A DNA stretch of 64,000 bases from JAKPQE01 sp041397845 (GTDB lineage Bacteria; Pseudomonadota; Alphaproteobacteria; Rhizobiales; JAKPQE01): NCBI GenBank assembly GCA_041397845.1, contig JAWKVW010000005.1, positions 124,001 to 188,000 on the forward strand. Direction: 5' to 3'. The position numbers and the translations under genes were made by a program. The notes under the pieces were generated by a model. The model saw only the letters and a program-made list of their open reading frames with translations. It did not search any database and was not told where the DNA came from. Within the stretch, counting starts at the first letter, position 1; every line of letters starts with the position of its first letter. Positions 36,477 to 46,133 of the stretch are shown here, piece by piece.

Positions 36477-37091
36477 TCAGATGCCCTTGCCCGATTCAAC
36501 CTTGACCACCTCGATCGCGGTCGCCGGCCCGCGCGCGTTCTGCGCGGGGATGCTCTGGCGCTTGATCGCCGGACGATGGCGGAGCGTGAGAACGATGGCA
36601 CCGATCATGGCGACGAGAAGCACCATGCCGGCAGCCTCGAAGAAGTAGACGTAGCGGGTATAGAGCAGCATACCCAGCGCCTTGGTGTTGCTGGCGATGT
36701 CGAGCGCCGGAATGGGCGCGACCGCCTCGGCCGTCAATTGCGGCGAGAGCGCATAGGCGCCGACAGCGAGAATGATCTCGCAGGCCAGCACCACCGCGAT
36801 CACCGAACCGATCGGCATGTACTGCAGGAAGCCCTGCCGCAGCTCGACGAAATCGACGTCAAGCATCATCACGACGAACAGGAACAGGACCGCCACCGCG
36901 CCGACGTAGACGACGACGAGGATCATGGCGAGGAACTCCGCGCCGGCCAGAAGGAACAGGCCGGCGGCGTTGAAGAACGCCAGAATGAGGAACAGCACCG
37001 AATGAACCGGGTTCCTCGCGGCAATGACCATGAAGGCCGCGGCGATCAGCACGCCGGCAAAAATGTAGAAAAAGGCCGCCTGAAGGATCAT
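36477..37091 (-). CDS. nuoJ: NADH-quinone oxidoreductase subunit J
   Basis: 204 residues with five membrane helices. AARNPVHSVLFLILAFFNAA near residue 25 and LVVYVGAVAVLFLFVVMMLD near 57, with the pi-bulge helix and its Tyr/Gly pattern, are typical. The polar C-terminal tail (KRQSIPAQNARGPATAIEVV) is longer than in E. coli but usual in alphaproteobacteria. nuoI ends 71 bases upstream. Confidence 0.95.
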   Translation of the reverse strand: MILQAAFFYIFAGVLIAAAFMVIAARNPVHSVLFLILAFFNAAGLFLLAGAEFLAMILVVVYVGAVAVLFLFVVMMLDVDFVELRQGFLQYMPIGSVIAVVLACEIILAVGAYALSPQLTAEAVAPIPALDIASNTKALGMLLYTRYVYFFEAAGMVLLVAMIGAIVLTLRHRPAIKRQSIPAQNARGPATAIEVVKVESGKGI

Positions 37092-37162
37092 GCCTTAAGC
37101 CCCCGTGTCATCCTTTTCGACCGCCGCTCACCCTGCAGCGGTCGCATGCGCCATGCCGCCTG

Positions 37163-37651
37163 TCAGCGGTAGGGCGCGTCCATCTCGATATTGCGCGCGA
37201 TCTCGCGCTCCCAGCGCTCGCCGTTGGCGAGCAGCCGGTCCTTGGTGTAGTAGAGCTCTTCGCGCGTCTCGGTGGCGAACTCGAAGTTCGGCCCCTCGAC
37301 GATCGCATCGACCGGGCAGGCCTCCTGACAGAAGCCGCAGTAGATGCACTTCACCATGTCGATGTCGTAGCGCGTCGTGCGGCGGGTGCCGTCGTTGCGG
37401 CGCGGGCCGGCCTCGATGGTGATCGCCTGGGCGGGGCAGATCGCCTCGCACAGCTTGCAGGCAATGCAGCGTTCCTCGCCGTTCGGATAGCGACGCAGCG
37501 CATGCTCGCCCCGGAAACGCGGCGACACGGCGCCCTTCTCGAAGGGATAGTTGATGGTCGCCTTCGGCTTGAAGAAATAGCGCATCGACAGGAAAAACGC
37601 CGATACGAACTCCTTCAGGAAAAGCGATTTGGCGGCTTGATCGAGTTTCAT
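37163..37651 (-). CDS. nuoI: NADH-quinone oxidoreductase subunit I (2 x 4Fe-4S)
   Basis: 162 residues. NuoI holds clusters N6a and N6b in the peripheral arm. The two ferredoxin motifs are CIACKLCEAICP near residue 62 and CIYCGFCQEACP near 101, each with the CxxCxxCxxxCP spacing. The start MKLDQAAKSLFLKEF at 37649-37651 matches family members; an ATG five codons earlier is less likely. Confidence 0.96.
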   Translation of the reverse strand: MKLDQAAKSLFLKEFVSAFFLSMRYFFKPKATINYPFEKGAVSPRFRGEHALRRYPNGEERCIACKLCEAICPAQAITIEAGPRRNDGTRRTTRYDIDMVKCIYCGFCQEACPVDAIVEGPNFEFATETREELYYTKDRLLANGERWEREIARNIEMDAPYR

Positions 37652-37687
37652 CGTCGTTCCGTTCAAACAAGAGCTTCGCGTGGCGGA

Positions 37688-37930
37688 TCAACCGCCGATC
37701 GTCAGGCCGAACCAGTAGCCGATAGCCATCATGGCGATGACGGTGACGACGAAAATGCCCTGGAAGATCAGGTCAAGTCGCCGTTCGGCCCTCTCGTTCT
37801 CCTCGATGCTCGCGAACCTCCTCCTCTCTCTCAGCTTTCCCCGGACTATCCCCGTGATGACGCGATAGTCGACTATCGCGACAAGCAGTCCGATCAGGGC
37901 GCCGACCACGCCAGCCAGTGATATGTCCAT
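37688..37930 (-). CDS. Small two-helix membrane protein inside the nuo operon
   Basis: 80 residues with two membrane helices (LAGVVGALIGLLVAIVDYRV and LIFQGIFVVTVIAMMAIGYW) separated by a highly charged loop (KLRERRRFASIEENERAERR). It lies between nuoH (16 bases upstream) and nuoI (36 bases downstream) and must be co-transcribed. I recognise no family. Its position suggests a complex I accessory or assembly role, which is inference. Confidence 0.75.
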   Translation of the reverse strand: MDISLAGVVGALIGLLVAIVDYRVITGIVRGKLRERRRFASIEENERAERRLDLIFQGIFVVTVIAMMAIGYWFGLTIGG

Positions 37931-37946
37931 CACCGCCAAGCCTCTC

Positions 37947-39017
37947 TTACGGCGCCCAACCGGTAATCTGGAGCACCGCTGCCACCACGACCACCATTGC
38001 AAGCGACAGAGGCAGGAAGACTTTCCAGCCAAGGCGCATGAGCTGGTCATAGCGGTAGCGCGGCACCATTGCCTTCACCATGGCGAACATGAAGAACACC
38101 ATGCAGACCTTGGCCACGAACCAGAACACGCCCGGCAGCCAGTTGAACGGCGGCAGGTCGACCGGCGGCAGCCAGCCGCCGAGGAACAGGATCGTGGTCA
38201 TCGAGCACATCAGCATGATCGCGACGTACTCGCCGAGCATGAACATCATGTACGGCGTCGAGCCGTACTCGACCATGAAGCCGGCGACGAGCTCGGACTC
38301 GGCTTCCGGCAGGTCGAACGGCGGCCGGTTCGTCTCGGCAAGGGCCGAGATGAAGAAGATGACGAACATCGGGAACAGCGGCAGCCAGTACCAGTCGAGG
38401 AATGACAGCCAGCCGAGACCGACGGCGGTCGCCAGCCCGGTCTCCTGCGCCTTGACGATGTCGGTCAGGTTCAGCGAGCCGACGCAGAGCAGCACGGTGA
38501 TGATGACGAAGCCGATCGAGACTTCGTAGGAAACCATCTGCGCGGCGGAGCGAAGGGCGCCAAGGAACGGATATTTCGAGTTCGACGCCCAGCCGCCCAT
38601 GATGATGCCGTAGACGCCGAGCGAGGAGATCGCGAAGAGGTAGAGCATGCCGACATTGATGTCGGCGACGGCCCAGCCCTCGGCGACCGGCACGACGGCC
38701 CAGGCGGCCAGCGCCAGGGTGGTCGACACCAGCGGGGCGAGCAGGAAGATGCCCTTGTTGGCGCCCGAGGGAACCGTCGGCTCCTTGAAGACGAACTTCA
38801 GCATGTCGGCGAAGGACTGGAACAGACCCCAGGGGCCGACGATGTTCGGACCGCGGCGCAACTGCACCGCCGCCCAGATCTTGCGATCGGCGTAGAGAAT
38901 GAACGCGATGAGGACCAGCAGCACGACCAGCAGGATCAGCGCGTGCCAGACGACGCCGAGATGGAACGGCGAGATACCGACGCCGAGCAGGTACCAGAGG
39001 ACATTGCCCAAAGTCAT
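37947..39017 (-). CDS. nuoH: NADH-quinone oxidoreductase subunit H
   Basis: 356 residues with eight membrane helices. NuoH forms the quinone chamber with NuoB and NuoD. RRGPNIVGPWGLFQSFADML near residue 54, the acidic loop ALAETNRPPFDLPEAESELV near 225 and GFMVEYGSTPYMMFMLGEY near 245 are diagnostic. Frame intact. It starts 15 bases after nuoG. Confidence 0.96.
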   Translation of the reverse strand: MTLGNVLWYLLGVGISPFHLGVVWHALILLVVLLVLIAFILYADRKIWAAVQLRRGPNIVGPWGLFQSFADMLKFVFKEPTVPSGANKGIFLLAPLVSTTLALAAWAVVPVAEGWAVADINVGMLYLFAISSLGVYGIIMGGWASNSKYPFLGALRSAAQMVSYEVSIGFVIITVLLCVGSLNLTDIVKAQETGLATAVGLGWLSFLDWYWLPLFPMFVIFFISALAETNRPPFDLPEAESELVAGFMVEYGSTPYMMFMLGEYVAIMLMCSMTTILFLGGWLPPVDLPPFNWLPGVFWFVAKVCMVFFMFAMVKAMVPRYRYDQLMRLGWKVFLPLSLAMVVVVAAVLQITGWAP

Positions 39018-39032
39018 TGCTCCCCCCTCCCC

Positions 39033-41120
39033 TTACTCGGCCGCCGCCGCGGCGCGGCGTTCGCTTGCCCGGCGGCTGAGATCGGCCATGACGGCCGAGG
39101 CGCGGGTGACCGGATTGGTGCGGTAGTAATCGTCGATGACACCGGCAAAGGCCTTGCCGTCGACATTGCCACCGCGATCGGCCAGGGCCGAGACGTCGGC
39201 GGCATCGCCTGCGGCGATGTCGTCGAGACCGGCCATCGCCGGATGCGCGGCGACGAGCGCGGTGCGCAGGGCGGCCAGCGAGTCATAAGGCAGCTTCTGG
39301 CCGAGCGCCTCGGACAGGGCACGCAGCACGGCCCAGTCCTCGCGCGCCTCGCCGGGCGGGAAGACGGCGCGCGAACCGCGCTGGACGCGTCCCTCGGTGT
39401 TGACGTAGGTGCCGGTCGTCTCGGTATAGGCGGCACCCGGCAGGATGACGTCGGCGCGATGGGCGCCGGCATCGCCGTGGCTGCCGATATAGACGACGAA
39501 GGTCGAGGCCGGGATTGCGGCCATGTCGATCTCGTCGGCGGCATGCAGGAAGAGCAGGTCGACACCGCCAGAGGTCATGGCGGCGACGTCCTTGCCGCCC
39601 TCGCCCGGCACGAAGCCGAGATCGAGACCGCCGACGCGGGCGGCTGCGGTGTGCAGCACGTTGAAGCCGTTCCAGCCGTCCTTCAGGGCGCCGACATTGA
39701 CGGCGGCGCGGGCGGCGAGCGAAAGCACGGCCGCACCGTCCGGCCGGCAGAGCGCGCCCTGGCCGACGATGATCATCGGATGGCTGGCGTTCTTCAGCAC
39801 GTCGGCGAAGGGATGGCGGCCCTCGGCGATCTCGGCAAGGCTCTCGGGGCCGGCGCCGATGTAGTCATAAGCGTAGGTCAGGTCGGCGGCCTCGCCGATG
39901 ACGCCGACCTTGAGGCGGCCGCGATAGTAGTTCTTGCGGATGCGGGCGTTGATGATCGTCGCCTCGAGGCGCGGATTGGCGCCGACGAGAAGCACGACGT
40001 CCGCGTCCTCGATGCCGAAGATCGTCGAATTGAAAATGTAGCTCGCCCGGCCGAGCGCCGGATCGAGACGGCTGCCGTCCTGACGGCAATCGACATTGGC
40101 CGAGCCGAGGCGGGTGACGAGATCCTTCAGGGCGAACATTTCCTCGACGCTCGAGACGTCGCCGGCGATGGCGCCGATCCGGTCGGCAGCGGTACCCTTC
40201 GCCCTGGCGGCGACGGCAGCAAAAGCCTCGCCCCAGGAGGCGGCGGTGAGGCGGCCGTCCTTCCTGACGTAGGGCTTGTCGAGACGCTGAACCTTGAGGC
40301 CGTCCCAGATGAAGCGCGACTTGTCGGAGATCCACTCCTCGTTCACGACCTCGTTGAGGCGCGGCAGGATGCGCATCACGTCGCGGCCACGGCTGTCGAC
40401 GCGGATGGCCGAGCCGACCGCGTCCATGACGTCGACGGTCTCGGTCTTGGCCAGTTCCCAGGCGCGGGCCGTGAAGGCATAGGGCTTGGAGGTCAGCGCG
40501 CCGACCGGGCACAGGTCGATGATGTTGCCTTGCAGCTCGGAGGTCAGCGAGGCTTCCAGATAGGTGGTGATCTCGGCGTCCTCGCCGCGACCGATGAGGC
40601 CGATCTCGGGAATGCCGGCGATCTCGGTGATGAAGCGCATGCAGCGGGTGCAGTGGATGCAGCGGGTCATCACGGTCTTGACCAGCGGCCCCATGTTCTT
40701 GTCCTCGACCGCCCGCTTGTTCTCCTCGAAGCGGTTCGAGCCGATGCCATAGGCCATGGCCTGGTCCTGCAGGTCGCACTCGCCGCCCTGATCGCAGATC
40801 GGGCAGTCGAGCGGATGGTTGGCCAGCAGGAATTCGAGGGCACCCTCGCGGGCGCGCTTGACCATCTTCGACTTGGTCGAGACTTCCGGCGCCTCGCCGT
40901 TCGGCCCCGGCCGGAGATCCTTGACCGCCAGCGCGCAAGAGGTCATCGGCTTCGGCACGCCCTTCACCTCGACGAGGCACATGCGGCAATTGCCGGCGAT
41001 CGACAGGCGCTCGTGGAAGCAGAAGCGCGGAACTTCGGCCCCCGCCTCCTCGCACGCCTGCAACAGCGTGTAGTCCGGCGGAACCTCAATTTCCAAGCCG
41101 TCGATGTTCACTTTGGTCAT
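39033..41120 (-). CDS. nuoG: NADH-quinone oxidoreductase subunit G
   Basis: 695 residues, the largest peripheral subunit. Cluster ligands are visible: CFHERLSIAGNCRMC (2Fe-2S) near residue 33, HPLDCPICDQGGECDLQDQA (N5/N4 region) near 98, and CIHCTRCMRF near 150; a molybdopterin-like domain without cofactor follows. The start MTKVNIDGLEIEVP at 41118-41120 fits the ferredoxin-like N-terminus. It begins 17 bases after nuoF. Confidence 0.96.
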   Translation of the reverse strand: MTKVNIDGLEIEVPPDYTLLQACEEAGAEVPRFCFHERLSIAGNCRMCLVEVKGVPKPMTSCALAVKDLRPGPNGEAPEVSTKSKMVKRAREGALEFLLANHPLDCPICDQGGECDLQDQAMAYGIGSNRFEENKRAVEDKNMGPLVKTVMTRCIHCTRCMRFITEIAGIPEIGLIGRGEDAEITTYLEASLTSELQGNIIDLCPVGALTSKPYAFTARAWELAKTETVDVMDAVGSAIRVDSRGRDVMRILPRLNEVVNEEWISDKSRFIWDGLKVQRLDKPYVRKDGRLTAASWGEAFAAVAARAKGTAADRIGAIAGDVSSVEEMFALKDLVTRLGSANVDCRQDGSRLDPALGRASYIFNSTIFGIEDADVVLLVGANPRLEATIINARIRKNYYRGRLKVGVIGEAADLTYAYDYIGAGPESLAEIAEGRHPFADVLKNASHPMIIVGQGALCRPDGAAVLSLAARAAVNVGALKDGWNGFNVLHTAAARVGGLDLGFVPGEGGKDVAAMTSGGVDLLFLHAADEIDMAAIPASTFVVYIGSHGDAGAHRADVILPGAAYTETTGTYVNTEGRVQRGSRAVFPPGEAREDWAVLRALSEALGQKLPYDSLAALRTALVAAHPAMAGLDDIAAGDAADVSALADRGGNVDGKAFAGVIDDYYRTNPVTRASAVMADLSRRASERRAAAAAE

Positions 41121-41137
41121 CGTCCGCGCCCCCAAAC

Positions 41138-42436
<1,299 letters not shown>

Positions 42437-42452
42437 TCTTCAGTCCCTCGTC

Positions 42453-43502
42453 TCAATCCTGGCTCGACGGCACGTCGCCGGAGTCGACGCGCTTCGAAAA
42501 ATCGGTGTTGCCGCCCTCGGCAAGAACCGCGGCCTGGGCGACCCAGTCTTCCCGGTCGATGCGGCCGGGGAAGGACAGGTAGGTGCCGACCCAGCGGATC
42601 TCGGCACGGGTCCAGGCAGCGATCTGGCGGAAGTGGAAGATGCCGAGCTCGGCGAGCTTGGCCTCGTTGACCTTGCCGATGCCGCGAATGCGCTTCAGGT
42701 CGTCGGCCATGCCCTCGGGCGCGGCAAGACCGGCCGGACGGCTGCCGACGGCATTGGCCTTTTCCTCGGCGCTTGCGTCCTTGGGCAGCTCGGCGATGGC
42801 GGCGGCAAGGGCGGCCTCCTCCTCGTCCGGCGTCAGTTCGAGGCCGGAGGCAAGGGCGGAAGCTGCGGCCGGCGCCGGCGTGGCAGCCTTGCCATCATAA
42901 AGCGCCGCGTCGGTGAGGCTGGTCGCGCCGCCCTCGGGGCAGGAGAAATGCCGCTTCGACTGCGGTCCGGGGGTCGGCTTCTCGCCGCGGGCGAAGGTGT
43001 CGAGCAGCGCCTCGAAGGTCTCCGGCGTCAGGTCCTCGTAGGTGTCCTTGACGACCTGAACCATCGGCGCGTTGACGCAGGCGCCAAGGCACTCGACCTC
43101 TTCCCAGGAGAAGTCGCCATCGGCCGACAGCTCATGGGCATGTTCGGCAATGCGGCTCTTGCAGATCTTGATGATCTTGTCGGCGCCACGGATCATGCAG
43201 GGCGTCGTGCCGCAGACCTGAATATGGGCCTTCCTGCCGACCGGCTGGAGCTGGAACATCGTGTAGAAGGTCGCAACCTCGAGCACGCGGATCGGCGGCA
43301 TGCCAAGGAAGGACGCGATCCACTCGATCGCCGGCTTCGACACCCAGCCTTCCTGCTCCTGGGCACGCCACAGGATCGGAATGACCGCGCTCTGCTCACG
43401 TCCGGGCGGATACTTCTTCAGCTGATCCTTCGCCCACGCCTCGTTTTCGGGCGTGAAAGCGAAGCTCTCGGGCTGTTCGTGATGGAGGCGGCGGACTGAC
43501 AT
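42453..43502 (-). CDS. nuoE: NADH-quinone oxidoreductase subunit E with long C-terminal extension
   Basis: 349 residues, about twice the core NuoE length. The thioredoxin-like 2Fe-2S domain occupies residues 1-165: VCGTTPCMI near 88 and ECLGACVNAP near 129 carry the four Cys. After an Ala/Glu-rich linker, residues 260-330 form a compact domain with a helix-hairpin-helix-like motif (DDLKRIRGIGKVNEAKLAEL) and RAEIRWVGTYLSFPGRIDRE. Such tails occur in Rhizobiales NuoE; their job is unclear. The start MSVRRLHHEQPE at 43500-43502 was preferred over an ATG four codons upstream. Confidence 0.95.
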   Translation of the reverse strand: MSVRRLHHEQPESFAFTPENEAWAKDQLKKYPPGREQSAVIPILWRAQEQEGWVSKPAIEWIASFLGMPPIRVLEVATFYTMFQLQPVGRKAHIQVCGTTPCMIRGADKIIKICKSRIAEHAHELSADGDFSWEEVECLGACVNAPMVQVVKDTYEDLTPETFEALLDTFARGEKPTPGPQSKRHFSCPEGGATSLTDAALYDGKAATPAPAAASALASGLELTPDEEEAALAAAIAELPKDASAEEKANAVGSRPAGLAAPEGMADDLKRIRGIGKVNEAKLAELGIFHFRQIAAWTRAEIRWVGTYLSFPGRIDREDWVAQAAVLAEGGNTDFSKRVDSGDVPSSQD

Positions 43503-43514
43503 TCTTCTCTCCAC

Positions 43515-43868
43515 TCACTCCGTCGCGTAGTTCATCGGCAGACAGGTCGACTCGCCGAGCGGCGTCCAGTCAGGCGAGAACGGCACGAAACGGCAGACGA
43601 CGTGCGACTTGCCCTTTTTCAGGTAGACAAGATCGAAACTGCGATCGCCGGCATCAGTGACGGCGATGACCTCATAACCCTCGTCGAGCAAGGTCGCGAG
43701 GGGTTGCTCGAGGGCCGGGGCGGCGAACGCCACGGCCGGCAGGAGCGCGCCGGCAAGGCCGGCGGCACGACCGAACGCAAGCGCCCGGCGCCGGCGCGCA
43801 GCAACGCCCCTCTCCCGCCGGGCGGCGGAAGCGGCAGCGAAGCGATGCGGGCGCGGCAGCGCGGTCAT
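43515..43868 (-). CDS. Small exported protein between nuoD and nuoE, function unknown
   Basis: 117 residues. After an Arg-rich start (RRERGVAARRRRALAFGRAA) a hydrophobic segment LAGALLPAVAFA-APAL suggests a signal peptide. The mature part (about 70 residues) has LDEGYEVIAVTDAGDRSFDL and two Cys, and no family I recognise. Its ATG shares one base with the nuoD stop (TGATG), so it is translationally coupled to nuoD. A periplasmic protein inside a complex I operon is unusual. Confidence 0.7.
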   Translation of the reverse strand: MTALPRPHRFAAASAARRERGVAARRRRALAFGRAAGLAGALLPAVAFAAPALEQPLATLLDEGYEVIAVTDAGDRSFDLVYLKKGKSHVVCRFVPFSPDWTPLGESTCLPMNYATE

Positions 43869-45058
43869 CAGCGGTCGACCTCTCCAAACACGATATCGAG
43901 CGAGCCAAGGATCGCGGCGACGTCCGCCAGCATGTGACCCTTGCACAGGAAGTCCATGGACTGCAGATGGGCGAACCCCGGCGAGCGGATCTTGCAGCGA
44001 TACGGCTTGTTGGAGCCGTCGGAGACGAGGTAGACGCCGAACTCGCCCTTCGGGGCCTCGACGGCGGCGTAGACGTCGCCCTCGGGAACGTGGAAGCCCT
44101 CGGTGTAGAGCTTGAAGTGGTGGATGAGCGCTTCCATCGAGCGCTTCATGTCGCCACGGCGGGGCGGCGCCACCTTGCGGTCGATGGAGGTGACCGGACC
44201 CTTGCCGGACGGCTCGCGCAGCAGCGCGATGCACTGGCGCATGATCTTCACCGACTGGCGCATCTCTTCCATGCGGATGAGATAACGATCGTAGCAATCG
44301 CCGTTCTTGCCGATCGGAATGTCGAAATCGAGCTCGGAATAGCACTCGTAGGGCTGGCTCTTGCGCAGATCCCACGGCGCGCCGGAGCCGCGAACCATGA
44401 CGCCGGAGAAGCCCCAGGCCCAGGCATCCTCGAGGCTGACGACGCCGATGTCGACGTTGCGCTGCTTGAAGATGCGGTTCTCGGTCAGAAGGCCCTCGAT
44501 GTCGTCGCAGACACCCAGGAACGGATCACAGAACGCCTCGATATCGTCGATGAGCTGCTCGGGCAGGTCCTGATGGACGCCGCCGGGGCGGAAGAAGGCG
44601 GCATGCATGCGCGCGCCCGACGCCCGCTCATAGAAGATCATCAGCTTCTCGCGTTCCTCGTAACCCCACAGCGGCGGGGTCAGGGCGCCAACGTCGAGCG
44701 CCTGCGAGGTGACGTTGAGCAGATGGTTCAGCAGCCGGCCGATCTCGCAATAGAGCACGCGGATGAGCTGGCCGCGGCGCGGCACCTCGATGCCGACGAG
44801 CTTCTCGATGGCGAGGCAGAAGGCGTGCTCCTGATTCATCGGCGCGACATAGTCGAGCCGGTCGAAATAGGGGATCGCCTGAAGGTAGGTCTTCGCCTCG
44901 ATCAGCTTCTCGGTGCCGCGGTGAAGCAACCCGATATGCGGATCGGCGCGATCGACGACCTCGCCGTCCAGCTCCAGCACGAGACGCAGAACGCCGTGCG
45001 CAGAGGGGTGCTGCGGTCCGAAGTTGATCTGGAAGTTGCGGAGCTCGCTCTCAGCCAC
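43868..45058 (-). CDS. nuoD: NADH-quinone oxidoreductase subunit D
   Basis: 396 residues, the 49-kDa subunit homologous to [NiFe]-hydrogenase large subunits. NFGPQHPSAHGVLRLVLELD near residue 11 carries the quinone-site His, DPHIGLLHRGTEKLIE near 38 is conserved, and the C-terminus ends ILGSLDIVFGEVDR, the invariant last residues. Frame intact. It is separate from nuoC, not fused. Confidence 0.97.
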   Translation of the reverse strand: MAESELRNFQINFGPQHPSAHGVLRLVLELDGEVVDRADPHIGLLHRGTEKLIEAKTYLQAIPYFDRLDYVAPMNQEHAFCLAIEKLVGIEVPRRGQLIRVLYCEIGRLLNHLLNVTSQALDVGALTPPLWGYEEREKLMIFYERASGARMHAAFFRPGGVHQDLPEQLIDDIEAFCDPFLGVCDDIEGLLTENRIFKQRNVDIGVVSLEDAWAWGFSGVMVRGSGAPWDLRKSQPYECYSELDFDIPIGKNGDCYDRYLIRMEEMRQSVKIMRQCIALLREPSGKGPVTSIDRKVAPPRRGDMKRSMEALIHHFKLYTEGFHVPEGDVYAAVEAPKGEFGVYLVSDGSNKPYRCKIRSPGFAHLQSMDFLCKGHMLADVAAILGSLDIVFGEVDR

Positions 45059-45073
45059 TTCTTTGCCCCATCC

Positions 45074-45505
45074 TCAGGCGCCGGACGATCGCCGGCGCGC
45101 CTTTTCCGCCACACGGGCGTTGAACTTGTCCCAGACGACCACGGCGCGCTCGTGCCGGCCTTCGCCGATGAGATCGTCGCCGTCGTGGGCGCTCACTCGA
45201 AACCAAACCCTGCGACCCTCGACCCGCTCCACCTCGGCGTCGACGACGACGAGATGGCCGGGCGGCGTGGCCGCCAGATGCGAGACATCGACGTGGGTGC
45301 CAAGGCTGCCCTCGCCTGCCTCCAGATGCGGCTCAAGGAGCTGGACACAGCCCCACTCCAGAAGCCCCACCATGAACCCCGTCGCGAAGACTTCCGGCAT
45401 CGCGCGGAAATGCGCGGATTCCGGATAAAGCGCCGGGACCGTCTTCGTGCCGTCCACCCGGAACTCGAAGCGATGCTTCAGGCCGGGCTTCAGGGTGTCC
45501 TTCAC
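45074..45505 (-). CDS. Hot-dog thioesterase, FlK-like
   Basis: 143 residues. The pattern VFATGFMVGLLEWGCVQLL near residue 40 and GTHVDVSHLAATPPGHLVVV near 68 matches the fluoroacetyl-CoA thioesterase-like (FlK) hot-dog family, where the Thr, Glu and His in these blocks form the active site. Members outside fluoroacetate producers act on unknown small acyl-CoAs. A GTG start at 45503-45505 overlaps the nuoC stop (GTGA), so it is translationally coupled between nuoC and nuoD. Substrate unknown. Confidence 0.82.
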   Translation of the reverse strand: MKDTLKPGLKHRFEFRVDGTKTVPALYPESAHFRAMPEVFATGFMVGLLEWGCVQLLEPHLEAGEGSLGTHVDVSHLAATPPGHLVVVDAEVERVEGRRVWFRVSAHDGDDLIGEGRHERAVVVWDKFNARVAEKARRRSSGA

Positions 45506-46104
45506 TTGCTCGCCTTCTCGTCGCCGGGCAGCAGGTAGTCCGCGCCCTCCCACGGCGACATGAAGTCGAAATTGCGAAATTCCTGGGCCAGCCTGACCGG
45601 CTCGTAGACGACCCGCTTCAGCTCGTCGTCGTAGCGGACCTCGACGAAGCCGGTGAGCGGGAAGTCCTTGCGCAGCGGATGCCCCTCGAAACCGTAGTCG
45701 GTGAGGATGCGGCGCATGTCGGGATGGCCGGTGAAGAGGATGCCGTAAAGATCGTAGGCCTCGCGCTCGAACCAGAGGGCGCCCGGGAAGACGCCGGTGA
45801 TCGAGGGAACCTGGGTCGTCTCGTCGGCGGTGACCTTGATGCGGACGCGCAGGTTCTGCTTCGGCGACATCAGGTGATAGACGACGTCGAAGCGCCGCGG
45901 GCGGGCCGGATAATCAACGCCGCAGACATCGGTGAAGCTGACGAACTGGCAGCGGGCATCGTCGCGCAGGAAGCGGGCGATGGTGACGATGTCGCCGGCC
46001 GCCACCTCGAGCACGAGCTGGCCATGGGCCACCGACCAGGCGTCGATGCGCCCTTCCTGCTTCTGGGCGATGTATTCGCCGAGTTCGGTGAGCGTCTCGT
46101 CCAT
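45502..46104 (-). CDS. nuoC: NADH-quinone oxidoreductase subunit C
   Basis: 200 residues, the 30-kDa subunit. WFEREAYDLYGILFTGHPDM near residue 115 and ILTDYGFEGHPLRKDFPLTG near 138 are the family signature. It anchors NuoD near the quinone site and has no cofactor. nuoB ends 29 bases upstream. Confidence 0.96.
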   Translation of the reverse strand: MDETLTELGEYIAQKQEGRIDAWSVAHGQLVLEVAAGDIVTIARFLRDDARCQFVSFTDVCGVDYPARPRRFDVVYHLMSPKQNLRVRIKVTADETTQVPSITGVFPGALWFEREAYDLYGILFTGHPDMRRILTDYGFEGHPLRKDFPLTGFVEVRYDDELKRVVYEPVRLAQEFRNFDFMSPWEGADYLLPGDEKASK

Positions 46105-46133
46105 AATTCGCGCGGCCTTTCAGATGAGCCGGT

